DNA of 5,877 nt, taken from positions 1 to 5,877 of the forward strand of contig CAJTTS010000163.1 of NCBI GenBank assembly GCA_910579155.1. The letters run 5' to 3'. Origin of the DNA: an uncultured Oscillospiraceae bacterium (lineage in GTDB: Bacteria; Bacillota_A; Clostridia; Oscillospirales; Oscillospiraceae). The position numbers and the translations under genes are program-made. Every line of letters begins with the position of its first letter. The stretch's first letter is position 1. This document shows, in pieces, positions 1 through 5,877 of the stretch. Below the pieces are notes generated by a model that made no database searches, was not told the DNA's origin, and worked only from the letters and a program-made list of their open reading frames with translations.

Positions 1-1511
1 TGGATATTCTCCGCCTGGCTGAGCTCCCGCAGGGCGCGATACTGTTCCCGGGCGGTGGGGCTGTAGCCCGCCGGATCGTCAGAAGTGAGCAGTACCCCGC
101 CCAGTAGTGCATTTACCTGGGCCAGCTTCCGCTTCTGCTCCGCAGTGAGTCTCAGGTTTTCTTCCCGGAGGAAAAAGACGTCCGGGTCGCTGAGCCAGGC
201 CCTGCCGTTAAGCTGGCGGCGGAAGATCGTGTTGCCGATGGCCTGTTTGGTGGACACCCGTTCCCGGTGGAACAGGCGCATATACCACACATCGTCCCAG
301 TCCAGCCCCACGTCGCAGCTCACCCGGCAGTAATCCACCAGGCCGAAGGCCGGCATCACCGGCACGCCGCAGCCCAATATCAGCTTGTCCCCGCACCACT
401 CCCGCAGCAGTTCCATGGCCCGGATCATCCGCCCGGCGCGGCTCTCGGTTTTCTTGCCGAAGGGGGCCGCGCCATAGAGGAAATCCAGCTTCACCAGGTC
501 GAACCCCCACTGATCCAGCACCCGGTCAAAGACGCCGCGTAGATAGTCCCGCACTGCTGGCAGGTCGATATCCAGAGCGTAAAAGCCGCTCCAGTTTCCG
601 CCGCATTTCCAGGGCTGGCCGTTTACCTTCAGCAGCCAGTCCGGGTGTTCCCGATACAGGTTGGAATCCGTCTCACACACAAAGGGGGCCAGCCACAACC
701 CCGCCAGAAAGCCTGCGTCATGGATTTCCTCCGCCACTGACTTCATGCCGCGGGGGAATTTCTCACTGTCCGGCTCCAGCCAGTCGCCGACCTGGGGCTC
801 CCAGCCGTCATCTACCTGGAACAGGTCACCGGGGGATAAAAGGGTCTTGCACCCTGCCAGGTCGGAGGAAATGGCCTCCTGGGTGATGTCCTGATACCGG
901 TTATACCAGCTGGAATAGCCTGCCAGTTTTTTGCCCGTCCGGGGTTTGACCCCCATAGCGGCAAACCAGCCGTCAAACACCTCCGTCTCTGTCCCCTCAG
1001 CAACGTACAGGTCAAAGGCGTGGAGCGTCCCACCGGGATGCTCCACCCCGGCGCAGTCCCGCTCAATGGCGAGCAGGCCTCGGTTTGCGTCGTATCGGAA
1101 GATGGTGTATCCGGGCCGCTCATCCAGGGAGGCGATAAGACAGAACCGCTCCCCCCGTCGGAAATAGCACCAGGAAAAGCCGTGAAATAGGCCCCGCTTG
1201 TTGGGGTAGTCTACGAAGTGATAATCTCCATAACGGTCAAAGGCGTATTTGTCCAACAGGGGCTTGGGCACATGGGCCAGCCCCCGGATCTTGTCCCGCT
1301 TGCCGCATTCCGGGCAATAGGTCCAGGTCTGATAGCCGTTCAAGAAGGCCCGCCCGTCCTTGCCCATCTCCCAAGGGAGGATGGCGGTGATTGCCTGGAT
1401 GGTTCCGGCAGGGGCGTCGCAGCGGATGCGGACGGCGCCGTCCGGCCTGTCCACCACCCCGGTGAGGGCACGTCCGCCCACCAGGGCGCGCCAGCGCAGC
1501 AGCTTATCCAT
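1..1511 (-). CDS. GH36 alpha-galactosidase (melibiase), 3' end beyond window
   Basis: Predicted to hydrolyse terminal alpha-galactosyl residues (melibiose, raffinose-type sugars) in the cytoplasm; no signal peptide is visible. The reading frame is open from ATG at 1511-1509 to base 1, giving 503 residues without a stop. An N-terminal beta-sandwich-like part (about 1-190) carries the motif NGYQTWT (58-64). The TIM barrel follows, with SSWYN (200-204), QVDDGW (232-237), GLWLAPF (271-277), NWSGFYALD (306-314), KLDF (341-344) and RVSCDVGLDW (396-405). By family analogy D343 is the nucleophile and D400 the acid/base; their 57-residue spacing fits short GH36 enzymes such as Thermotoga GalA (about 550 residues). 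Probably only some 50-90 C-terminal residues are missing, so this is a window cut, not a pseudogene. The start overlaps the permease stop by 8 bases. GH36 membership is secure; activity on another alpha-galactoside, or on alpha-GalNAc, cannot be excluded. Confidence 0.93.
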   Translation of the reverse strand, partial: MDKLLRWRALVGGRALTGVVDRPDGAVRIRCDAPAGTIQAITAILPWEMGKDGRAFLNGYQTWTYCPECGKRDKIRGLAHVPKPLLDKYAFDRYGDYHFVDYPNKRGLFHGFSWCYFRRGERFCLIASLDERPGYTIFRYDANRGLLAIERDCAGVEHPGGTLHAFDLYVAEGTETEVFDGWFAAMGVKPRTGKKLAGYSSWYNRYQDITQEAISSDLAGCKTLLSPGDLFQVDDGWEPQVGDWLEPDSEKFPRGMKSVAEEIHDAGFLAGLWLAPFVCETDSNLYREHPDWLLKVNGQPWKCGGNWSGFYALDIDLPAVRDYLRGVFDRVLDQWGFDLVKLDFLYGAAPFGKKTESRAGRMIRAMELLREWCGDKLILGCGVPVMPAFGLVDYCRVSCDVGLDWDDVWYMRLFHRERVSTKQAIGNTIFRRQLNGRAWLSDPDVFFLREENLRLTAEQKRKLAQVNALLGGVLLTSDDPAGYSPTAREQYRALRELSQAENI

Positions 1512-2889
1512 TGCCGCCACCCCCGGCCCGGAGCTGGTGGCCGATCTCCTCCACCCGCTGGTCGGTGAGAATGAACTTTTTCCGGAACAGCACAAACGCC
1601 GCGGCCAGCACGATCATGGGCAGCACTGTCATCATCAGACGCAGACCCAGCAGGGTCCCGGCGCTCTGGACGGCCACCGGTCCGGTTTCGTCGGTGTTGC
1701 CCGCCAGGCCGATGAGGTCCAGCCCGATCCCGGTGAGGAATACCGCCACGCCGGAGGCGGCTTTGACCACAAAGGTCTGCATGGAGAAGATGACGCTCTC
1801 CTCCCGCCGGCCGGTTTTCATCTGGCCGTAGTCCACGCTGTTGGACAGGAACAGGGTGGTGAGCACGGACAGCATCCCGTTGCAGATGAAGACCACCACC
1901 CCAGGGATCAGCAGGAGGGGAAGATATCCCGACAACCCTGCCAAGAGGAAAGCGAGCATGACCACATAGGCGCAAAACGCGGAGATCAGGCTGACGGCAA
2001 AGATCCGGGTATTGGACAGTTTTCTGCGCAGCAGTGGGTAGACCACCATCATACCAAGGATCTGGGCCGCCCCGCCCACGGTGGAGAACAGGGTGTAGCT
2101 GCCTTTCCAGCCCGCCCCGCCGAAGTCGTATTTGAAGAAGTAAATAATGAAGTTGGAGGTGAGGTACAGTGCGGAATTGATGAGCACAATGCTGGCCACC
2201 ACCACCATGGCCTGATCGTTGCGCAGCAGGGCGGCGAACATCTCCTTTACCCCGGCTGTCTCCATCTCGGTCTGGGAGTTCTCCTTAAAAAAGGCACAGC
2301 ACAAAATCTCCGCCGCCACGAACAGCACCGACACGATGAGGGCAACCCGGCCAAAGCCTGCCCGCTCGCTGTCGCCCCCCAGTACCCCCACCAGCGCGAC
2401 AGTGAACATGGCGATAAGGGCGCTGCCCACCCCCGCGCAGGTGCGGCCCACCACGGACAGGTTTTCCCGGTCCGCCGGGGTCTTGGTGACAGCGGGGATC
2501 ATGGACCAGTAGGGAATGTCCATCATGGTATAGGTGACGCCCCAGAGGATATATGCCACGGCGAAATAGGCCATCAGTCCCGCGCCTTCGGCGTGGGGGG
2601 CGTTGAACAGCGCGTAGAGCACCACCGCGTTAAGTATGGTGCCGCTGAGCAGCCAGGGGCGGAACCGGCCCCAGCGGCTTTTCGTTTTTGCCACCAGTAC
2701 CCCCATAAAGGGGTCGTTGAGGGCGTCGAACACCCGTGCTGCCATCAAAATCAGCCCCACGAAGGTGGCGCTGAGGCCCAGCACGTCCTGATAGAAGTAC
2801 ATCACATAGGATGCGGACAGGGCATACACCATGTCCTTGCCCACGGCGCCGATGCCGAAGGCGGCCTTTTGCTTCAAGGTCAGTTCCAT
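1504..2889 (-). CDS. MelB-like cation:galactoside symporter (GPH family, MFS)
   Basis: A 461-residue inner-membrane transporter with about 12 hydrophobic helices and a central loop near 202-226; the length matches MelB (about 475). It aligns almost without gaps to Salmonella MelB as I recall it. Shared landmarks are GKD (17-19), ARVFDALNDP (51-60), the loop KSRWGRFRPW (70-79), ILWGVTYTMMDIPYW (114-128), VDYG (352-355) and QTFVVK (371-376). Residues that bind sugar or cation in MelB are present: K18, D19, D55, N58, D59, G117, T121, D124, W128, R149, and K376 (MelB K377). This supports cation-coupled uptake, plausibly Na+, of a galactoside. MelB Y26 and W342 correspond to A26 and S341, so the sugar partner may differ from melibiose. 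ATG at 2889 follows a strong ribosome binding site and overlaps the GH2 stop by 10 bases. The family is secure; the exact substrate is inferred from the flanking galactosidases. Confidence 0.93.
   Translation of the reverse strand: MELTLKQKAAFGIGAVGKDMVYALSASYVMYFYQDVLGLSATFVGLILMAARVFDALNDPFMGVLVAKTKSRWGRFRPWLLSGTILNAVVLYALFNAPHAEGAGLMAYFAVAYILWGVTYTMMDIPYWSMIPAVTKTPADRENLSVVGRTCAGVGSALIAMFTVALVGVLGGDSERAGFGRVALIVSVLFVAAEILCCAFFKENSQTEMETAGVKEMFAALLRNDQAMVVVASIVLINSALYLTSNFIIYFFKYDFGGAGWKGSYTLFSTVGGAAQILGMMVVYPLLRRKLSNTRIFAVSLISAFCAYVVMLAFLLAGLSGYLPLLLIPGVVVFICNGMLSVLTTLFLSNSVDYGQMKTGRREESVIFSMQTFVVKAASGVAVFLTGIGLDLIGLAGNTDETGPVAVQSAGTLLGLRLMMTVLPMIVLAAAFVLFRKKFILTDQRVEEIGHQLRAGGGGNG
1517..1524 (-). 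promoter_or_regulatory. Weak Shine-Dalgarno for the GH36 gene, inside the permease 3' end
   Basis: On the minus strand GGGGGTGG ends 5 bases before the ATG at 1511. It is the least canonical of the four ribosome binding sites here (GGTGG rather than GGAGG). It also encodes part of the glycine-rich tail of the permease. With the 8-base gene overlap, translation of GH36 probably relies on ribosomes finishing the permease. This is inferred from position and composition only. Confidence 0.55.
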
Positions 2890-5231
2890 TTTTCCTCCCC
2901 CTTGGTCTTAATGGTGAAGTTGATCGTCACGTCTTCGGTCTGTTCCGTGTGGACGGTGAGGACGGCGGTCCCCGTAGTGCCCAGGCTGCGCACATAGGCG
3001 CCGCACATACCGCCCTCGGCCGTGACGGTGGCGGGGCCTGCCAGCTCTGCGTTCCCGGACAGGGCGAAGGACACGGGAAGCTGGGCATAGGGGGCCGGGT
3101 TCCCGTTCCCATCCAGAATACGGACCCGGATCGCGGCCATGTCGTAGCTGGCCCCCTCGGTGAGGGAGGTATGGCTGACCTTTACCTCCAAATGGAGCTT
3201 CGCCGAGGGGCGGCAGGTGACGCTGGCCACGGTTTTGCCATCCTTGATCCCGTCGAAGCGCCAGACGGTGGCTTCGCCGCCCCAATTGGCTACATACTTG
3301 CCGTACAGATCCACGCCGTCCTGGAATTTCATGCCGTACCGGGCCATGCACCAGGCCATTTTCGCTTTATAGGACACTGGCAGACCGGCCAGCCCATACT
3401 TCCCAGCCGCCAGCAGGCACTTCCGCAGGAGCTTGGCCTTCTCCGGCGGAAAACCCTCCTGAGTCTCCAGCAGCTCACCGATGGTGTCATCCACCACGAA
3501 GGGCGGGTGGGGCAGAGAAGATGTTCGGTTTTGGCACAGACGGGTGACAAAGACCCCGTTTTTATACAGCGCCACCTCGTCCGCGTTGGAAAACACGTAC
3601 ACACGCCCCATCCGCCCCGCCGGGTAATCGCCGATGTCCATGGAGGAACCTACCGTCAGCACAGGGGCCCCCTCTCCCTGGCTGGCATAGGCCGCCGCGG
3701 CCAGCTTTGGGTTCCGAAAGGCGTCCATCACCCCGTGATAGCAGATCCGGTCGCCGGAGCCAAAGTCCTTGTGGGTGGGATAGTCGAACATACACCAGCC
3801 AAAGCACCCTGCGTGTTCCTTCCACGCCGCATCCTGCACCCGGAGGTGGCGCAGGGCCTGCTCCTGCCGCCGTGCCCAGGTGTCGAAGGGCTTGGTGGGG
3901 AACATATGGCCGTTGCACTCCGAGATGAGGAGGGCCTTGCCCATATCCGATGTAACCTCTTTTTTGGGCTTGGCCCCGGGGGTCCTGCCGTTATGTGAGA
4001 AATCGTTGTAGGCGTATACATCTTCCAGCAGACTGCTTTTTTCCAGGTAGCGCACGCCTGAGGTTTGACGGCTGGAATCCAGCTCATGGGTGATGGCGTT
4101 GGTGCGGGCGTAGAATTCGTCATCGTCCAGGCTCTCGTTGATACGCACACCCCACAGTATGATGGACGGGTGGTTCCTGTATTGTAAAACCATTTCCCGG
4201 ACGTTCTGGCAGGCCTGATCTTTCCATGCCCCGTTTCCGATGTGCTGCCAGCCGGGGATCTCGGTGAACACCAGAAGCCCCAGCCGGTCACATTCGTCGA
4301 TAAAATACTGGCTCTGGGGATAGTGGCTGGTGCGCACGGCATTGCAGCCAAGCTCCTCCTTCAAAATGCGGGCATCCTCCCGCTGAAGGGCTTCCGGGGC
4401 GGCATAGCCGATGTAGGGGTAGCTCTGATGGCGGTTCAGGCCGCGGAGGAAGGTTTTTTTGCCGTTGAGGTAGAAGCCGTCCGCTTTGAACTGCGCGGTG
4501 CGGAAGCCGAAAGCGGCCTCCTGCCGATCCAGCTCCATTCCGTCCGGGGCCAGGAGGCGGGCCTCACAGCGGTAAAGATCGGGCCGCGCCGTGTCCCAGG
4601 GTTTGGCGTCCGGAACATTGGCCTTTCCCGGCGCGCCGGTCCACACGGTTTTCCCCGCGCTGTCCAAAATGGAGACCTCCAGCTTTGCCCCATCGGGCGC
4701 GCCGTCGGTGGCCACCTTGACATTTGCCGTGGTCAACGTGGGTGTGGTAACATAAATGTCAGTGATGTATCCGTTTTCCCGCACATCCAGCCATGCCTCC
4801 CGGTACAGCCCGCCATAGGTGAGGTAGTCCACCACAAAACCAAAAGGCGGGATGGATGGGTTTTCGCTGGTATCCAGCTTCACAGCCAGCAAGTTGGACC
4901 GGCCCGGCTCCACCAGCTTTGTCACTTCTACCCGGAAGGCGGTGTAGCCACAGCGGTGAGTGGCCGCTTCCACGCCGTTGACGTAGACCGTAGCAATGTG
5001 GGCCGCGCCGTCCAGTTGAAGGAACAGCCGCTTGCCCGCCAGTCCGGCGGGGACGTCCAGCGTCCGGCGGTAACCGCACAACATCTGATAGTCCTCCGAA
5101 TCGATGCAGTGCAGGGGCAGCTCCTTACAGGTGTGGGGCAGGCGGACAGCTCGGGCTTCGCCGCCCCCGGTCGGAAATTCGTCGCTCCACTGGGGCGTAA
5201 ACTCCCAGCCGTCGCACAAACTATACCTCAT
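2880..5231 (-). CDS. GH2 beta-galactosidase-like glycoside hydrolase
   Basis: A 783-residue retaining glycosidase with no signal peptide, so probably cytoplasmic; it likely removes terminal beta-galactose. Domains in order: jelly-roll sugar-binding domain (about 1-150), immunoglobulin-like domain (about 155-247), TIM barrel (about 248-520), a DUF4982-like beta domain starting near 525 and interrupted by a helical stretch (about 581-651), and a final beta domain (about 680-775). The barrel opens with GLNRHQ (264-269). The acid/base is E366 in RINES (363-367) and the nucleophile is E438 in ISECNGHMFPTK (436-447); the 72-residue spacing is close to LacZ. The later segment GDRICYHGVMDAFRNPK (493-509) resembles LacZ (DR...G...DR.P). 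It lacks the Asn-x-Lys motif that marks beta-glucuronidases, so beta-galactosidase is preferred, though GH2 specificity is hard to read from sequence. ATG at 5231 has an ideal AGGAGG site and overlaps the regulator stop by 11 bases. Confidence 0.88.
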   Translation of the reverse strand: MRYSLCDGWEFTPQWSDEFPTGGGEARAVRLPHTCKELPLHCIDSEDYQMLCGYRRTLDVPAGLAGKRLFLQLDGAAHIATVYVNGVEAATHRCGYTAFRVEVTKLVEPGRSNLLAVKLDTSENPSIPPFGFVVDYLTYGGLYREAWLDVRENGYITDIYVTTPTLTTANVKVATDGAPDGAKLEVSILDSAGKTVWTGAPGKANVPDAKPWDTARPDLYRCEARLLAPDGMELDRQEAAFGFRTAQFKADGFYLNGKKTFLRGLNRHQSYPYIGYAAPEALQREDARILKEELGCNAVRTSHYPQSQYFIDECDRLGLLVFTEIPGWQHIGNGAWKDQACQNVREMVLQYRNHPSIILWGVRINESLDDDEFYARTNAITHELDSSRQTSGVRYLEKSSLLEDVYAYNDFSHNGRTPGAKPKKEVTSDMGKALLISECNGHMFPTKPFDTWARRQEQALRHLRVQDAAWKEHAGCFGWCMFDYPTHKDFGSGDRICYHGVMDAFRNPKLAAAAYASQGEGAPVLTVGSSMDIGDYPAGRMGRVYVFSNADEVALYKNGVFVTRLCQNRTSSLPHPPFVVDDTIGELLETQEGFPPEKAKLLRKCLLAAGKYGLAGLPVSYKAKMAWCMARYGMKFQDGVDLYGKYVANWGGEATVWRFDGIKDGKTVASVTCRPSAKLHLEVKVSHTSLTEGASYDMAAIRVRILDGNGNPAPYAQLPVSFALSGNAELAGPATVTAEGGMCGAYVRSLGTTGTAVLTVHTEQTEDVTINFTIKTKGEEKWN
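2894..2901 (-). promoter_or_regulatory. Shine-Dalgarno of the permease gene, inside the GH2 3' end
   Basis: GGGGGAGG followed by AAAA and the ATG at 2889 on the minus strand. It also encodes the Lys-Gly-Glu-Glu part of the charged C-terminal tail of the GH2 protein. The spacing is short (4 bases) but the match is strong, and it fixes the permease start at 2889. Confidence 0.75.
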
Positions 5232-5781
5232 CGTTTCTCCTCCTGATCCCGTTCATAATGATGTCCATCATAGCGGCCAGGGTGTCCGCGTAGCTGGCTC
5301 CGTTTTCGCCGTTTACAAGAAAGCCTTCGATGGACGCGGTGACCATCTGCCGCAGTACCGGGATAGACACTTGGCGGATGCAGCCCTTCCCCACCCCTTC
5401 CTCCAGCAGGGCGATGGTTGGCTCCCAGTTGGTTTCCAGGTGCTCCCGCACCCGGCGGGCCACGGCGGGGTATTTTTCGTCCAGCTCCCCCAAAAGCCGA
5501 AGGTCCAAGGCTTGGTACTGCTCCGGCAGAGCGATCATGACCGACCTGATCCGCTCCTCAATGGGGCCGGAGGTGGCGATCAGCGACCGCTTTTCCTGAT
5601 GGATGCGGTCGAACAGATCGTCTACCATGTCCAGCAGAAGCGCCTCTTTGGATGGGTAAAGCGTGTAAATGGTTTTTTTGCTGATGTGCAAAGCATCGGC
5701 CACCTCCTGCAAGGTAAACCACAGGCCCTTCGCCTGAAACAGTGCGGTGGCCGCGCCGATCATGCGCTCGCGCAGTTCCAT
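5221..5781 (-). CDS. TetR/AcrR-family transcriptional repressor
   Basis: A 186-residue DNA-binding regulator of normal TetR length. The N-terminal domain has the family pattern: helix 1 about 3-18 (MIGAATALFQAKG), then the helix-turn-helix FTLQEVADALHISKKTIYTLYPSKEALL (split here as 22-31 and 32-49), where SKKTIYTLY (34-42) is the recognition helix. The remainder (about 55-180) is all-helical, as expected for the ligand and dimer domain, but no ligand can be read from it. The start is placed at ATG 5781, which has AGGAGG 8 bases upstream. A TTG 26 codons upstream is in frame but sits on the -35 box and would translate the operators. As first gene of a four-gene overlapping operon behind a promoter full of inverted repeats, it is most likely autoregulatory and a repressor of the galactoside genes. 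An activator role is less likely because the sites cover the promoter core. Confidence 0.92.
   Translation of the reverse strand: MELRERMIGAATALFQAKGLWFTLQEVADALHISKKTIYTLYPSKEALLLDMVDDLFDRIHQEKRSLIATSGPIEERIRSVMIALPEQYQALDLRLLGELDEKYPAVARRVREHLETNWEPTIALLEEGVGKGCIRQVSIPVLRQMVTASIEGFLVNGENGASYADTLAAMMDIIMNGIRRRNDEV
5239..5244 (-). promoter_or_regulatory. Shine-Dalgarno of the GH2 gene, inside the tetR-type gene
   Basis: A perfect AGGAGG lies 7 bases before the ATG at 5231 on the minus strand. It encodes two arginines of the Arg-Arg-Arg-Asn tail of the regulator. It is the best-spaced ribosome binding site among the downstream genes, consistent with strong GH2 expression even though the start lies within the preceding gene. 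Confidence 0.8.
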
Positions 5782-5789
5782 AGCGAATC

Positions 5790-5795
5790 CCTCCT
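5790..5795 (-). promoter_or_regulatory. Shine-Dalgarno that fixes the regulator start
   Basis: AGGAGG, within the longer purine run GGGAGGAGGG on the minus strand, lies 8 bases before the ATG at 5781. It decides the start of the TetR-type protein against the in-frame TTG at 5859. Confidence 0.8.
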
Positions 5796-5801
5796 CCCTT
5801 C

Positions 5802-5829
5802 GGAAACCAGACTGTTTATATCGGTTTCC
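5802..5829 (-). promoter_or_regulatory. Putative operator O2 (inverted repeat over the transcription start)
   Basis: GGAAACC and GGTTTCC form a perfect 7-base inverted repeat with a 14-base spacer. The arms are centred 21 bases apart, two helical turns, as suits a dimeric TetR protein. The site begins directly after the -10 box and covers the expected transcription start and early leader. Its 28 bases match operator O1 at 21 positions. That the neighbouring TetR protein binds here is inferred from position and symmetry. Confidence 0.7.
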
Positions 5830-5859
5830 ATTGTAGCACAGGAAACCAAAATGATTCAA
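5830..5859 (-). promoter_or_regulatory. Sigma-A-type promoter with extended -10
   Basis: On the minus strand TTGAAT (5859-5854, four of six matches to TTGACA) is followed by an 18-base spacer and TACAAT (5835-5830, five of six matches to TATAAT). TGC directly before the -10 gives the extended form TGnTACAAT. Transcription should begin near 5823, leaving a leader of about 40 bases before the regulator ATG. This is the only promoter I can support, and it should drive the whole operon. Confidence 0.75.
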
Positions 5860-5868
5860 GCGGTTTCG
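5841..5868 (-). promoter_or_regulatory. Putative operator O1 (inverted repeat over the -35 box)
   Basis: CGAAACC (5868-5862) and GGTTTCC (5847-5841) on the minus strand form an inverted repeat with a 14-base spacer and one imperfect end base. The layout is the same as O2, shifted by exactly 39 bases. It encloses the -35 hexamer, so occupancy would block RNA polymerase. It is assigned to the adjacent TetR-type regulator by position, symmetry and duplication. Confidence 0.68.
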
Positions 5869-5877
5869 TAATGTTCT

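Noticed and set aside
1..1511. The missing stop of the GH36 gene read as a broken gene.
   Set aside because: The frame is intact through all catalytic motifs up to base 1, and the expected remaining length (about 50-90 residues) simply falls outside the window.
1360..2997. A long open frame on the plus strand (545 codons), His-, Gly- and Gln-rich.
   Set aside because: It lies opposite the MelB-like permease, whose protein is unmistakable. Its composition is what antisense reading of GC-rich membrane-protein codons gives, and it has no recognisable domain.
2811..3998. A 395-codon open frame on the plus strand.
   Set aside because: It is antisense to the GH2 gene and permease start, shows no family motif and runs through the catalytic region of the GH2 enzyme in the opposite direction.
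4242..5246. A 334-codon open frame on the plus strand, and a further one at 5104-5871.
   Set aside because: Both mirror conserved domains of GH2 and the TetR-type regulator on the other strand. The second also crosses the promoter and operators, and neither has a recognisable domain.
5802..5829. GGAAACC...GGTTTCC as an RNA hairpin or riboswitch element in the leader.
   Set aside because: The predicted transcription start falls at the end of the first arm, so most of the stem would not be transcribed. The same repeat recurs upstream of the start, which fits DNA binding better.
5812..5830. A possible catabolite (CcpA) cre site, TGGAAACCG followed by A/T-rich bases and CA.
   Set aside because: It needs an extra base between the conserved AA and CG relative to the cre consensus, and the bases are fully explained by the inverted repeat.
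5782..5859. A 26-residue N-terminal extension of the regulator from an in-frame TTG.
   Set aside because: The TTG is part of the -35 box, so it would not be in the transcript. The ATG at 5781 has a well-spaced AGGAGG and starts at the usual distance before the TetR helix-turn-helix.

Overview
The window is a compact, GC-rich bacterial sugar-utilisation operon read entirely on the minus strand, from a promoter near the right edge to an unfinished gene at the left edge. The MelB-like permease, short GH36 enzyme, GH2 enzyme with a DUF4982-like tail, purine-rich Shine-Dalgarno sequences and GC-rich codons suggest a GC-rich gut Clostridia (Oscillospiraceae-like) genome. That placement is an inference, since there is no rRNA or other phylogenetic marker here.

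Layout in the order of transcription (right to left): (1) bases about 5801-5877 hold an extended -10 promoter embedded in four alternating GGAAACC/GGTTTCC half-sites; (2) a 186-residue TetR-type repressor (5221-5781); (3) a 783-residue cytoplasmic GH2 beta-galactosidase-like enzyme (2880-5231); (4) a 461-residue MelB-like cation:galactoside symporter of the GPH family (1504-2889); (5) the first 503 residues of a GH36 alpha-galactosidase (1-1511), cut by the window edge. Consecutive genes overlap by 11, 10 and 8 bases, and each downstream ribosome binding site lies inside the end of the preceding gene. The four genes therefore look like one translationally coupled, probably autoregulated transcript.

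Working model: the symporter brings in a small galactoside with a cation, GH36 removes alpha-linked galactose and GH2 removes beta-linked galactose, all in the cytoplasm. The TetR protein would repress the whole set until an unknown ligand releases it. No secreted enzyme, mobile element, tRNA/rRNA, CRISPR array or terminator is visible. There is no gene-free stretch over 300 bases; the only non-coding DNA is the roughly 95-base promoter region at the right end.

The points most worth a second look are the paired operator array around the promoter, TetR-type control of a glycoside operon, a permease that keeps MelB's galactose and cation residues but lacks two aromatic residues of its sugar cavity, and a helical insertion in the C-terminal part of the GH2 enzyme.
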